Positions 24,755-37,154 of a stretch of DNA of 64,000 nucleotides are shown here, piece by piece. The position numbers and the translations under genes are program-made. Numbering within the stretch: position 1 is the stretch's first letter; each line of letters begins with the position of its first letter. Origin of the DNA: Hyparrhenia diplandra. Taxonomy: Eukaryota > Streptophyta > Magnoliopsida > Poales > Poaceae. The stretch covers positions 62,001 through 126,000 of the forward strand of contig JADLZK010008421.1 in assembly GCA_015847255.1 (NCBI GenBank). Direction: 5' to 3'. The notes under the pieces were generated by a model. It was not told where the DNA came from, made no database searches, and saw nothing but the letters and a program-made list of their open reading frames with translations.

Positions 24755-25392
24755 TAGTGTGAATTTCTAACCTCGTGGGCACCGGCCCACCCAGGGTGAA
24801 ATCTACCCCCCACCGTTGATGGCGACCATGTGGCTTATTGGAGGGCTGGGATCGAATCTTCAATTTATAGCAAATGAAGACGCTAAATGCCGTGTCTAGT
24901 TATAAATGGTAAGAGAGAGCCAGGTGTTGTGGTCCATTGCTACGTGGGGCTGCCGACGGTACCGAGTCACCGGTTATCCCGGTCATCCATGTTACAGTAT
25001 TTCCTTCTCTCGCATCTCTCATTTTTTTTTTTTTCTCTCTACCACGAGGGCCCTTTTGCTCCAAGGAAAATCATACAGGCTCACACGAACGGACCTCGGC
25101 GGCCCTCGCGTGGCCGGCGCGCGCCCAACCCGCTCCCGCCTTCGTCTCCTCCTTTATCCCCTTCTCCCGTCGCCGCCAATAAGCACGAGTGCTGTGGCCG
25201 ATGCCGTGCCGCGCCACCGCCGCCGCCGGGCGGCGCCCCGCCCGCCGCTCCTCGCACGGTGGCCGTGATGGCGGCCGCGCCGCCATCTTCCTCCTCCTCC
25301 GCATGCCGCTACCTCCGCTTTGGGCATGTTGTTGCCCCTCCGTTCTTCCTCTCCTCCACACAAGTGTTGTGTTGTGTGCTTTTCTAATTTTA

Positions 25393-25561
25393 GCATGAAG
25401 GAGAGAGGAATGAAGGAAGTGGACGCCGTCTCCTTCCTAGCTCGCGTCCTCGACACCGCCTCCGCCTCTCGCCTCGTCGGCGACGACTTCCTTAGCTCAT
25501 CGCCGTCCGACGCCCTCTCTCTCTCTCTTTCGGGGTGGGCGTTCCTAATATTGGCCAAATG
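25393..25561 (+). pseudogene. Possible captured coding fragment in module 3
   Basis: An ATG-started frame of 56 codons follows a GC-rich leader and reads KEVDAVSFLARVLDTASASR early on, with amphipathic character and codon use typical of a grass first exon. It ends at a stop 5' of further GC-rich sequence (25614-26006) that also lacks recognisable domains. I do not recognise the source gene. Confidence 0.25.
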
Positions 25562-26006
25562 AAGCATACGACAAGATGAGCCATGTCGGGCGATGAGGTG
25601 ACGACGGGCCGCGTTGTTAGTTGTGACGCCGCCGCCGCTGGCCGGTGAGCACGAACCGCCGACCACGGTCGCCGCCCGTGCCTCCAAAAGTCGCCGGCAC
25701 CGAGCTCTCGACCCGCCTCGGGGCGACGCCGCACCGGGCCTCCTCGCCGAGCCCCTCCGCATGGATGGTCGGGCTGTGCGCCCATTGCCGAATCCCCACG
25801 ACCGGGCCTACCAGGTCAAGATGCTCGGGATCAAAGCCGCAGCTGCCTCATACCCCTCGGATGTTGCTGCTCGGGATACAGTACCCGGGGAAGTAGCAAC
25901 GGTTCCGGCGAGCTCGCACCGGCGGCATGGTAGGTGGAGCAGGGAGGACCATCGGCAACAGGTGTATCTGGCAGCGGCGGAGCACTCCACTCACAGTTCC
26001 TTTTAA

Positions 26007-28479
26007 TTTGCTTGGTATTACCCCCATTTTAATTTCGTGAGATTACTTACTGCTTTTTTTATCTCCTTTATTCTACGTGTATCTTTTTGTTGGTGCTGTG
26101 TGTTTTAGTCAGCCAAAGCCATCAGAGGCCAGAGCTAATATCACGTGGGGCAGTCCCGAGATAAACCGTGTGAAGCAGGCACACCGCACACCGGATGCTC
26201 CCCCATGTGACGGGAAGTTTAGTTGTTTATTATTGATAATTGGAATGTGTGTATTTACCAAGAGAAAAGGATGAATATATTCAGATCTTATTTTTCTACT
26301 CCTACTGAACTTGAGGTTAGCTTTGTTTGTAACATGATACTATTTGACCATGCAAGTAGCAAGAAGGATCATGTCAGTGCAAGTGATACAGGCTTTGCCT
26401 GGGAAGGACGATGAACATTTGCCATTTTGTATTTGTTTCAAGTGTTTTCTAGTAATGAAGTTCCATAGATCTGAAGTTTTCTCTCCAGAATTGGAGGTGC
26501 ACTGGCAGCAGCATATTCATGAATCGATGGATCGAGGATGTATTGTACTTAATCTTTGATTTCTTTTTTAGTCTCCTTTTCTGAATCTTTTTTGATGTTC
26601 CCAAAGCTCTCGTGCCTAATCCTCCATGCTGGCCAGCCCGTGGGAGGGGAAGCACACGCATGGTGAGATCAAGTTTCCTGGTGGCCAAGGCCAACGGAGG
26701 AGTATGTGCTATCCGGGGCCAAGCCGCCGGCCAATGTCATTGCTTGTTAAAAAGGTTTCCCTTCTTTAACGGAGGAGTATGTTAAAGAGGTTTCCCTTCT
26801 TTAAAGAGGTTTCCTGGTGGCCAAGGCCAATGGAGGAGCATGTGCCAACGGAGGAGGCTGTTTTTTAGAGGTTGTTTCGCCGTGTAAATTCACGTAGGTA
26901 GGATGCTTGGTCGGTGCTCGTGTAAATTCAAGTCACAAAAGCCGAAATGGAGAAAAACGGTCCTCACGCCTGAAATTTGTTGTCTTCCGCTTGCTTTACG
27001 CCATCTCTCTTTTACGCAGCGTGGGCGGACATTCTTCTACGCCACTTTGTTCTTACACGCATGGAATGGAATCCAATGAAACGCAAGACAAAAAAAAAAT
27101 GTTGCAATAGGACAACCAATAATGGGCGGACGGCTATACGGTATGGCCATTCTAATCAAGCCAAACAACAACAAAAATATGCTGCATTAATAACAACATT
27201 GCGTTGGTCGTCTCCGGCCGGCGAGGGTGGTCGATTCGAGGTGGCGGTCTCCGTTCTCATGCCAGTATGCCACAAAACTCATTTGGAGAGCTTGCGGGTG
27301 AGTGAGTGCGCTGTTTTCATGTGACCGCATGGCAGTTCACGAGAAGCTACCTGTGCCTGTACTATGTCTGTAGCTCTGCTCATGGAGAGCACATCGCTCT
27401 GACAGTTTTCTGAAATGATCCCTTTCAAAAAAAAAAAAAAAGCTTCAAATAGTACTAAAAAAAACATTTGCTATTCAAAGATCATCGTGGACGGGCAGCT
27501 ATCGGTGTCCAAGAGCCATCCATGGGTGTGTTTAGCACCCAACTTTCTCTCCAAATTCCACTATGCAAAAAAAATTCCCCATTACATCAAAACGCCAAGC
27601 ACATGACGAAGACAAAAATATAGGTAAAAAAAAATAAACTAATTACACAGTTTAGATGTATATATCATGGCGATTCTTTTGAGCCTAGTTACGCCTAATG
27701 GTAGGATAATATTTACCACTAACAAACTAAACGTCAAGCACGGTGTAGATGATGCGACACGCGTCCAAAATTTTTCAGACAAAATTTTGGGTGTTAAACA
27801 CACCCCATAGCATGCTTTGGTAGCTGGCAGCAGCCGCACATATGCATCACATCACGTCCGCAATGGGTTGGAAAAATTGCCAATAGCTACAGTCCGCAAT
27901 GAAAGGGTTCATCTTTGCTCGCTCTTTATCAGGCCATGTGTCGTGGTGCCTCTGGACCACTTTATCAGGCCACACCCATCGGGGGCCCGTTCTTCTCGTG
28001 CATGCACCTATCATTCCCACACCCTCTCTCTCCATCTCGTGGCCACACACAAGCGAACACGTTTTTTTGCCTGTGCATGCTGAGCACCTATCTCTGCCGT
28101 TCTAACTTCTCTATATGCACCCGTGAACCATCTGACATCAGTACAGGTTATATGTATAGTGTACAGTATTGTATATTTTCTTGACTCTTGAGTCTCGATT
28201 CTGAACCAGGTCCCACTCTGTCTCCTCATGTCCTCTTCTTCTACCTGCAATCATAGTGGAAGACTAATCTAATTTGATATCCATAGATTTTGACAAATGA
28301 CCTAGAAATTCAAATTTTGGTGTAGGATCATCTCTTCCTAGTTCATTTTTTGAACTAGAGGGTATCCATTGTACATCTATGGACATCCAACATCCACCTA
28401 GACCTGCTATACGTACAAGGTTCTATACTATATATGGCTATTCTTCAATGTTTTTTTTGTCAATCATATTTTAACTATT
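26007..28479. other. Module 3 interior, no gene identified
   Basis: AT-rich with short direct repeats near 26680-26860 (CCTGGTGGCCAAGGCCAA twice; GAGGTTTCCCTTCTTTAA variants three times). Short open frames show no domain or splice context. Confidence 0.35.
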
Positions 28480-29650
28480 TTACCCATGATTTTCGGGTTT
28501 GTTTTGGTCATGGATTTCCACCGCAATCGGTTTTGGTTTCGGGTTTCAACTTCGGATTTCGGTTTTGGGTGCACCAATTCAAAACCCGACCCGTAAGGAT
28601 AGCGGATCGAGTTTTTAGGGCTGCTATCTGCGGGTTTGGGTTCTATGGGTTCGTGTTTGGGGATGATTTTTCACCCACAATTTTCGTGTTTGTTTTGGTC
28701 ATGGATTTCCACTACAATCAGTTTTGGTTTAGGGTTTCAACTTTGAATTTTGGGTTTGGGTGCACCAATCCAAACCCGAAACCCGTAAGGATGGCAAACG
28801 GATCGGGTTTTAGGGCTGCTATCCGTGGGTTTGGGGTTCTACGGGTTTAGGTTTGGGGATTATTTTTCACCCACGATTTTTGGGTTTGTTTTGGTCATGG
28901 ATTTCCACCACAATTAGTTTTGGTTTCGTGTTTCCACTTCGATTTTGGGTTGGTGCACCAATCCAAACCCGGCCCGTAAGGATGGAAGCGGATCGGGTTT
29001 TAGGGCGCTATCTCATGGGTTTTAGGGTTCTACTGGGTTCGGGTTTGGGGATGATTTTTCACCCACAATTTTCGATTGTTTTGGTCATGGATTTCCACTA
29101 CAATCGGTTTTGGTTTCGGGTTTCAACGGATTTGGGGGTTTGGGTGCACCAATCCAAACTAATGGGCAAAAAGATGGCAACCTGGTCGGGTTTTAGGGCG
29201 GCTATCTGGGTGGGTTTCGGGTTCTACTGGGTTCGGGTTTGGGGATTATTTTTCACCCACGATTTTCGGGTTTGTTTTGGTCATGGATTTCCACCACAAT
29301 TAGTTTTGGTTTCGGGTTTCCACTTCGATTTTGGGTTTTGTGCACCAATCCAAACCCGAACCCGTAAGGATGGAAGCGGATCGGGTTTTAGGGCGGCTAT
29401 CGTGGGTTTCGGGTTCTACGGGTTCGGGTTTGCCGATTATTTTCACCCACGCCGAAGTTTGTTTTGGTCATGGATTTCCACCACAATAAGGTTTGGTTTC
29501 GGGTTTCAGCTTCGATTTTGGGTTTGTGTGCACCAATCCAAACCCAACCCGTAAGGATGGAAGCGGATCGGGGTTTTAGGGCGCTATCTCGCGGGTTTCG
29601 GGTTCTACGGGTTTAGGTTTGGGGATGATTCGGGTTTTCACCCACGTTCA
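28480..29650. repeat. Satellite-like tandem array, six ~190-bp units with alternating types
   Basis: The landmark TGGATTTCCA starts at 28511, 28702, 28898, 29088, 29284 and 29471, giving periods of 191, 196, 190, 196 and 187. Two unit types alternate: units 2 and 4 have GATGATTTTTCACCCACAA and CCACTACAATC; units 3 and 5 have GATTATTTTTCACCCACGA and CCACCACAATT. This indicates a dimeric higher-order repeat of about 386 bp. A 233-codon frame at 28853-29554 runs through it only because stops are rare in the unit. Confidence 0.9.
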
Positions 29651-30130
29651 GTAGTAACTCTTACTACTCGGTATTATCGTTAAAAAATAATATAGGAAAA
29701 ACCACGGATGAGATTCACAGCACACGAGGACCACAACACGCTTGCAGATCGATCAAAGCGCAATGCTTCTGAGAAACTTAAATGACAGCAGATTTTTCTC
29801 TTCAATTAATATGTAAAAGGCTTCAATTAAACGAAAATTACTTCAAATTCATCCGTAATTCAAGGATTTGCCAATTTCTAAACAAGTGGGTACGGATGGA
29901 GCAGATTTTCCTCCCCAAGTAAACGTAAATGCCTCTAATCAAGGAAGTTAATGATTAGATTTCTGCATTAGCCGTAAATGCTTAGGGTTAAGGACGTGAT
30001 TTGATTTCTCAATTAGCAATAAAATCCGCATCACCGACGGAGCATCCAAACCAAGTTGCAGCACAAAGCCAATTATGTGCGCAAAACTGAACTCGTTTCA
30101 GCAAGTGATTCAGCCTGAAAGATACAACTC

Positions 30131-30194
30131 GAGATTTGGAGAGAAAAATTCACACACACACACACACAAAAAAAAAAAGAGATTTGGAGAGAAA
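30131..30194. repeat. 16-bp direct repeat flanking (CA)n-poly(A)
   Basis: GAGATTTGGAGAGAAA is present at 30131-30146 and 30179-30194. Between them are AATT, a CA run and eleven A residues. It resembles a target-site duplication around a tiny A-tailed insertion, but replication slippage would give the same picture. Confidence 0.6.
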
Positions 30195-30649
30195 GAAACC
30201 ACTTTCACAGCTTTGCACTTGTTGCTGCCTATCCACTGCCATGGAGACCGGCGACGAACAGATGGAACGGATGTAGAAAATACCGAACAAAAGATGTTGC
30301 CTTTCTGCAGAAGGCGATGGGCAAGAATACCACGGGGTGGGTGCCGCGCTCCATCCGTGGTGCCCCCAGAGCACCGCAGCTTTTTGCGCCATCGATGAAC
30401 AGAGAGAGAGAGAGCACGGCAACGACGAACAAAACAGAACAAGCAGAGTACAGATGACACAAAACGCAATGGATCTCTATCGATTCAAAAGCTCTTCGCA
30501 GCATCAGACTTCAGCCGGATTAAATCGAACCAGCGGCTCAGGCCTATACTTTGGACAACCGTAAGTTTCAAAACCAGAGTCGTAATTCGCAGTAGATTTT
30601 TGTCCCAAATTAACAGTAAAAGCCATCAATTGAACGCAAAATCCCAACA

Positions 30650-31460
30650 ATGATTCACCGAGCCCACTATGGCCGCTGCTGCACACCTTGCCCGCCAACC
30701 GAGCCCGCAGCTCAAACCCAGGATCGGTGAATCCACCGTGGAGGGGGCGCCGCCACCTGCCTCTCGCCAGGCTAGCGCAGGATGCAGGGGCATGCCGCCG
30801 CCGCAGCCACCGTGCTGACGCCGGACGCCGGTTGCCGCTCTTCATATCCACTAGAAGCACGCCGGCAATGTCGAGGCCGTCCTGTGCACGGGCGAGCCGC
30901 GGCGCTACCGGATGCAGGTGCTTCCACTGCTCGCCGCAAGAGGACGGTTCCTCAGTGCTCGCCAAACAATCGAGGGGGGGCCGCAACCACAAGGAACGGC
31001 GCCGGTCGGCATGGCGAGGTCGACGCCGCCGGTGGGGAGGCCGAGGAAGCACAGGTCACGCCGCCATCGCTGCTCCCCGTACCGAGGATGTTGCATGAAC
31101 GCCGTACGCCGCTGATGCCGATGTGCAGTCACCGCCGGGGACACCGACCCAACCGCGGCCGCCATCAGGGTCAGGGTGGGTCACCGGTGGAGGACTGAGG
31201 ATTTGGGTACTGGATCTTGGCCTTCACGCTTGGCTGTGAGAGCATCAGAGTTGGCGGCGCTGGTGGAGGAGCAGAGGATCTTGGCCTTCACGCCGAGCGC
31301 CGGTGAAGATGGAGCAGTGGAGCGCGTGGCCCGCTACACACAGCCCACCGCATCTGGTCCCACACATGAGCAGGCGCGGCGTCCATCGTCAGCCCGTTGG
31401 GAACGAATCTTGTGTACTCATTAAAAAAAGGAAGAGAGTGAGGAGAGGAGAGCAGTGCAG
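30650..31460. other. GC-rich segment of module 3, ORFs in several frames
   Basis: Frames of 60-180 codons occur on both strands (for example minus 30504-31052) with no recognised motif. GGATCTTGGCCTTCACG is duplicated (about 31216 and 31279). Probably a captured gene leader or TE arm. Confidence 0.3.
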
Positions 31461-31665
31461 GTCGTGCCTACTCGTAGCTTGCTTGATCCTGTGACCATTA
31501 TAAGTTGGGTGACCGGGCATAACCGGTGCCACCTTGTTTGCTAGCTGCAGCAAAACGAGTAAGGCCGCCGCCACATTGTTTTGGGTATTGTGTGTGCTTG
31601 CCTATTTCTGGTAGGGTGGTAGAGTTCCATGGTAGGGTGTAGAATACACGGTGGTTAAAATTTGG

Positions 31666-31670
<5 letters not shown>

Positions 31671-31709
<39 letters not shown>
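31671..31709. repeat. (TA)n tract 4
   Basis: A TA run of about 38 bases separates modules 3 and 4. Confidence 0.9.
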
Positions 31710-31712
<3 letters not shown>

Positions 31713-33777
31713 GCCATATTATTGGGAGTCCCGGGCTGCTAATAAGAATGGAGAGCCCCAGCCAGCGCGTGGGTGCGGTCCGACCCACCCTGCTGGTGTG
31801 GTCTCACCCACCTAGCGCGATGCATAAAATCTCAATTCAGGACTGCATAAAAACTCTTCGCGTGACGTATATTCATCGAATAGCCCCTGACACCTGAAAA
31901 GGCACGTACCTGCATGCATGCATCATCTTATCTCATTCGTTTTTCGCTATAATTTCTCAATGAACCGTCCGATTCAAAAACGGTTTTCAACGTTGAACTC
32001 CTGAAATTTTTGTGCACAATTCAAGATCTATTGTGAATATATTTTTGAAATATTCAAACTTCATTAATTTGCACATCAAGCCATAGAGTTTCATGCTGCC
32101 ATTTACGCAAAAAAATCTTATGAGCAACTACATAGAAACATGCAGACGGTCTCATATTTTTCCAACATTTGAAATTTGAATCATAGCAAGTGATGGTACA
32201 TAACACTCTTTGGATGACTGCATAGAAAAGATTGTTGATGCGAAATCAATGCATATAATACTTCGACACTATCGCATAGCAACTTTGACCTCTTTTTCGC
32301 ATATAACATTTCGAGCATATTACCTCGACACTATGGTCAAGATACGTTTCAACATTTTGATACAAAATAAAAACCGCTTAGAAAACTAAGCATGTCATAA
32401 TGTATAGAATCGTGTACACAACAATGTATAAATTGTTTACAAGCTTACAAATTTTCAACAATGTATGCCAAAGTGTTCTAATCTCACCAACCTTACATAT
32501 TTCCCAAAAAATATTGCACAGAAACACACATACAAGTTTTTTGTCAGGTCTCAAAACAAAATTTCATCATGCATAGACCACTATGCTTGCTTTGCTAAAG
32601 AAAAAAGAAAATAAAATCCTAGATGAATCCAGGTCGCTCAACCCACCCAGGCACCTAGAGAGGCGACGGCGACTAATCGCCATCCATATAGTAGTCATCT
32701 GCAGAACAACGTGCATGTTGAAATCACCATTATTTAGTTCCAAGTGTCAATGTTAAGCAAGAAATAGCACAAACAAATGATAGCTTCACCCATGTTAGTG
32801 AGGCTAGTATTTATTAGAATAATAGGCAAGTATGAAATAACATCCACAGAAACATTACATTACAGTGGCACTATTATAGTGGCACCATTTAAAATAACTG
32901 CTAATTTTGAAACTCTACATTTCCCAACTAATGCTAGTAAAAAACACACATCGCTGCAAATACTAGAAAATTGAAACACCTATGCATAAAAATCTCATAG
33001 AAATATCATCAAGCATAGAAATATCTAAGACTAGTGTAGCAGAAAATCAGAGCCTAGAAATTTTATAGAGTTTATCCAAATGGATGCATCAATATTGCAT
33101 AGCAAACCACATTTACATAGCGTATAAGTCTATCTTTTCAAGCATAGATAGCTCCAATCCAATGATCTAGTTTTTGTAGGAAAGAAACAACACTAATAAG
33201 TATTGTCCTTTAATACAATATAATTACAGGGCTGTTTTTAGGAGCAACTAAACCTTCCAATGGAATCAGTATGCATTCAAAAAAATTCAATTTCTATGCA
33301 TTCAAAGATTAAGATTTCAATTTCAATTTCTATGCATCCAAATTAAGACTGAAACATAGCTTTCATGACCATAGTAGCATCAAAAATATCCCAGGTCGCT
33401 ATGCATCAAAAAATAAGTTTCACCAGCACATAGCAACACAATCAGCATAGTAGGTTGTTATGAACACTACCACAGTAGCATCGATGCACTAACCCAGGCT
33501 AGCATATGTACTTCAGTCCTCACCTGGCTGCTCGGTAAAGCGCCACCAATGTCACCGATGGCCTGAGGATAAAATAGATCGGCAACTCTCTAAGCCTGCA
33601 CGCAACAATGGAGGGACATCAGCCATGACGCAAATATATACATACACGCCGGCGAGTCCAGAAACAAGATGTTCGCCGCTACAATAGTAATGCATATATA
33701 AACATACACGCACAAAATTCAATCTCGATCACCAGTGTACAACCATAACAGTACATAATTTAAGCAAGCCCAAGCAG

Positions 33778-34685
33778 CCACGCACCTATCTTCCAATGAT
33801 CCCTACTGAGGAACAGCGTCACGCCCGTCAGGCTGGATGTACGCCACTAACAAGGACCTGCCTGCCGTCAAGCCACAGCACAAGCTACGCCTCTAGCGGC
33901 ACCTCCTGGAGCTAGTAGAAAAGCATAAAAGGCTTAAATCAAAAACTACATTAGAATGCATAGCAATGTTACAGTTTAGTCATGCATAGACACTTTGGAG
34001 ACATAGTTGTTCACAACCACCCATCCTAAATAAACCCTAAACAAGCATGCAATTTGTACTACCATCGGAAACAAGATCTTGGAGCCACTACATTCTGTAA
34101 TATGTATTTGTGCAATATCACAGTTGATTCTCAAGGGTAAAAGACAGTCTATCAAAATAGAAAAAGGGCACTTTTATGCACATCCAAGCAATCAACCATG
34201 AAGCATGAATATTAGTTATGTATACTAGCAATGGATATTACTTATGTATACATGAAGCATGAATATTACTTATGTATACTAGCAATGGATATTACTTATG
34301 TATACTAAAATCAAATCAAAACATAAAAAGCCACGGCATAGAAAGTGTGGCTCAAGAAGCATAGAAAATTAGAAACAGACCTGTGGAGGACATCATCAGT
34401 GTGGCTCACACAGGCATAGAAAGTGTGGCAAATAACGCCGCGCACCTGTGTTCTAGCGGTTCCCGTTGAGGAACAGCGTCGCGCCATCAGGCGGATACAG
34501 AAACGCGTAAATGCGCCACTGACGAGCACCCCGGCTTGCCGTCAAGCCACACAGCACCAGCAGCGCTGGCTGCTCCTCCGACAGCACCTCCTGGAGCTAG
34601 TAGAAAAGCATAAAAGCCTTAGATAAAAAACTACATTAGAATGCAAAGGAATGTTACAGTTTAACCATGCATAGACATATGGTCA
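33778..34685. repeat. Diverged ~660-bp-spaced duplication inside module 4
   Basis: 33778-33990 and 34438-34680 match: GAGGAACAGCGTC.CGCC, CTGCCGTCAAGCCACA, CACCTCCTGGAGCTAGTAGA and AACTACATTAGAATGCA recur in the same order. On the minus strand each copy looks like an exon after acceptor TTTCTACTAG, reading LQEVLSEEQPALLVL in the right copy; the left copy has stops. Source unknown. Between them, 34214-34306 repeats a ~60-bp unit (TATGTATACTAGCAATGGAT) twice. Confidence 0.65.
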
Positions 34686-34883
34686 TAGTAAGCATAAAAA
34701 ATTTAACACATAAGGTTTGCATGCTGCCGGCGTCAAGCAAAAAGCATTTTTATGCAGAAAAACAAATGTCAGCTTGAATTGTTAGTGGCGAAAAGAAACA
34801 CTTTTTTTTTTTAAGTTTAGAAAATCACACAGATGTAGGAATTCCAGAGAGAAAAGGAGCAAAAGAAGAGGAATCTCATCTCA

Positions 34884-34966
34884 CATTTGCTTCTGTTCGC
34901 TGTGGAGGTAGGACTTCTCGCAGTACTCCAAGGTCGAGTAGAGCTTTGGCGCATGTTCTTGAGCTC
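34884..34966 (-). pseudogene. Captured exon of an ABI-like (ABIL) gene
   Basis: On the minus strand, acceptor GATTGCAG precedes an 83-nt segment. It reads ELKNMR, then, one base later, PKL and YSTLEYCEKSYLHSEQKQM. This is the conserved helical exon of plant ABI-1-like (ABIL) proteins, subunits of the SCAR/WAVE complex that activates Arp2/3 actin nucleation. The family exon would be 84 nt; one C is missing from a C run (34948-34949, GG on the plus strand), breaking the frame. The next bases (TGAG) lack a clear GT donor. No neighbouring ABIL exon was found in the expected order, so this is a transduplicated fragment in a TE. Confidence 0.75.
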
Positions 34967-35879
34967 CTGCAATCACGGGCGGCGATCGTAAACTAATAAG
35001 CGTTAAAATCTAATTAATTGTGCATGGAACTTTGAAGAACATAAATAGCATGGAACTTTGAAGTAGGCTTTTTTTTTTTTTTTTTTTTTTGAGAATAACT
35101 TTGAAGTAGGCTATGCATATATCTGTAAACATGCCATGGCGGAGGAACATAGCATATAGGTCTTTGTTGTCAAGCATAGAAAGCTCCATTCCACTGATCT
35201 AATTTTTGTAGAGAAAAAATAATTAATGTGCTTGTACACATCTTAATTATGCGCATCATGTTATAATAATTATAATTAAAATAAGAAATGTGCAGACATA
35301 AGCCTCTCCTGATGCCAAGTTCAGCGACGCACTGCAAACAAGAAAATGTGCAGGAAATCTCATGAATTCATTTTCTTCAAAAAAGAAGAAACTAATAATC
35401 TCCTTAAATTCGAACATAAATATCAATGGACCAGGAAATGCCAGACCTGATATTGTGCACGTAAATATATTCAAAGTTAATTTGATAAGCACTAGGCAAC
35501 TCAACATGGCTCGTATTATTAAACTAAAAAAATGAGATACATCACAAATCATCTCATTTGTATACTAACTAAGCACTCGGCTGTGAGGATACATACCATC
35601 TAAAGTGCATAAAAATCAAAAAGTTGTAGCCTAGCTATTACCCATGGAGAATCAGGATGTGTGCAGTTTCATCTAAAACGCATAAAAAATTGAAGGATCT
35701 GGGCATCAGCGATGAAAGGAAAGGTCATGCAGTTCATATGAAAGGAAAGCTCACACAATTCAAGGATCTTGCTCGGCGTGTAGCTCTGCCGAAGCTTGAA
35801 ACAAGCTGTCGTGCAATATAGAACCAATTAATCTCAAAACCATTTCAACGGCAAAGTGAATATTGCAACTCTACTGAAC

Positions 35880-35990
35880 CTGCATCTACACCTTCTGCTT
35901 GAACTGGATGTTCACCAGGTGTTGCTGCGCCCCCATCAGACCTGAGACCAAAATCAGCCACTGCAGTCAGTGTGAAGCAAGCAAACCAGA
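35880..35990 (-). other. Exon-like segment in module 4, unidentified
   Basis: On the minus strand GGTCTCAG precedes an open stretch readable as MGAQQHLVNIQFKQK before GTGTAG, or in another frame as SDGGAATPGEHPVQAEGVDA. It lies upstream of the ABIL exon in the same orientation. It does not match the ABIL N-terminus as I know it, so it may come from another gene. Confidence 0.25.
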
Positions 35991-37132
35991 AAACAAATCA
36001 GCCACGCATAAGGCGGCACCAGCATTGCAGAATCAACAAGCAAACTACTATAATTTTTATGCATATTAATCAATAATTCCTCATCAATCAGCGCACAACA
36101 AGGCCATAATTCCAATTCTCCTGCGGCCAAGAATTAGAAAGTTTTTTTTTTTACAAACTAATACGTTCAATTGGCTGACACAGAAAAAATCTGAGAGAAA
36201 AAGCTAGAAAGCTACGTACTCTGTTTCATCGGACGCTGAGCAGATCGATCATGGTGGAGCAGCTGCCAGGGCAAGATTGCTCCTGCCTGCTTGGGACGGG
36301 ATCTGAACGGGCTCGGCCGCCTTCCTGCTGCCAGCTACTTGACCATCCATACAAATCGATTAGGCAAACGCGTAAGCACACAAATCCAATTCGATCTTGG
36401 CTAGGAGTCAAATGCAGCAAAGAGAGGCACGGGATACACGTACTGAGAAGGCACCGGCCGGGTGGAGCCGGGATACACTGTGCTCAGACACCACGCTGCC
36501 CCGCGCAGATCCACCATGGGAGGCCGTCGCTGCCAGCCGGAAAGAAGGGGATGGGACATCCGTGGGCTGCCGTCAGTCGAGGGGTTGCAGGAGCCTACCA
36601 GCGTCGTAGGACCCGTTCCCCTACGAACCTGTGGCCCGCCCGCCCACCTGCGACCTGCGTGGCCGTGCCGCCGTGCTTCTCTGCTCCCCTGTGCGCCTGT
36701 GGCCAGCTCGCCCTGAGTCCTGGCCGCGCCGCCGTGTGCTCGGAGCCCGGAAAGTCGGGGAGGGCGGAGCCGCATCGTCGCTGCTTGGGGAGGCGTGGGG
36801 TCGCGCCGTCGTCGGTGGTGGGGGTGGGGAAGCGCCGGGATCCTCGGCGACTGTGCTCGGGTCGGGGGAAGCGCCGCCGCGGGCCGGGGGTGGGGAAGCG
36901 TCGGGGTGTCGCGGCGATTGGAAAGGCGATTGTGCTCGGGTCAGGGGTGGGGGTGGGGTGGGGGGGGGCACGATGGGGGTGGCGGCGAGGTTCAGGTGGC
37001 TGGGCTCATGGGATACATATATGTGGGCCGAGGAAACATGGGCCTGGTGGACGAACGGGCTGGTTTGGTTGGGCCTACGGGTAGCTGGTTGGGTGCAATC
37101 AAATCTACTGGGTGTGGTCAGGGCTTCCTAAA

Positions 37133-37154
37133 ATATATATATATATATATATAT
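37133..37154. repeat. (TA)n tract 5, right edge of the TE nest
   Basis: A TA run of 22 bases is followed by GAGATTGAGGTGTCATCGTA, which matches block B at about 6153-6175. This is the junction back to host sequence. Confidence 0.8.

Larger units (their letters stand above)
24755..31670. mobile_element. Module 3: ~6.9-kb segment between (TA)n tracts, possible composite TE
   Basis: The segment is bounded by TA tracts on both sides. Its ends show weak inverted similarity (left AATTTCTAACCTCGTGGG and GAAATCTACCCCCC; right, reverse-complemented, AATTTTAACCACCGTG and GAACTCTACCACCC). It contains two GC-rich zones (25080-25990 and 30650-31460), a satellite array at 28480-29650 and AT-rich filler. 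No transposase, helicase or gag-pol motif is visible. It may be one large non-autonomous element carrying captured gene pieces or several nested ones. Confidence 0.4.
31710..37132. mobile_element. Module 4: ~5.4-kb gene-fragment-bearing element between (TA)n tracts
   Basis: The left end reads ATTGGGAGTCCCGGGCTGCT, similar to the nest's outer left end at 19820 (ATTGGAAGCCCTATGCTCCT). The right end, reverse-complemented, reads TTAGGAAGCCCTGACC. The AT-rich body is saturated with GCATAGA and GCATAAAA words. The right 900 bases are GC-rich. On the minus strand it carries a recognisable ABIL exon (34884-34966) and other exon-like pieces, so it behaves like a transduplicating (Pack-type) TE. No transposase is seen and the superfamily is unresolved. 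Confidence 0.5.

Noticed and set aside
24886..25990. Cluster of open frames suggesting a gene
   Set aside because: GC-rich DNA within the TE nest, frames overlap in all phases; only a small fragment (25393-25561) was kept as a weak candidate.
28853..29554. 233-codon frame
   Set aside because: It is translation of a ~190-bp satellite whose period is not a multiple of three; no real protein repeat results.
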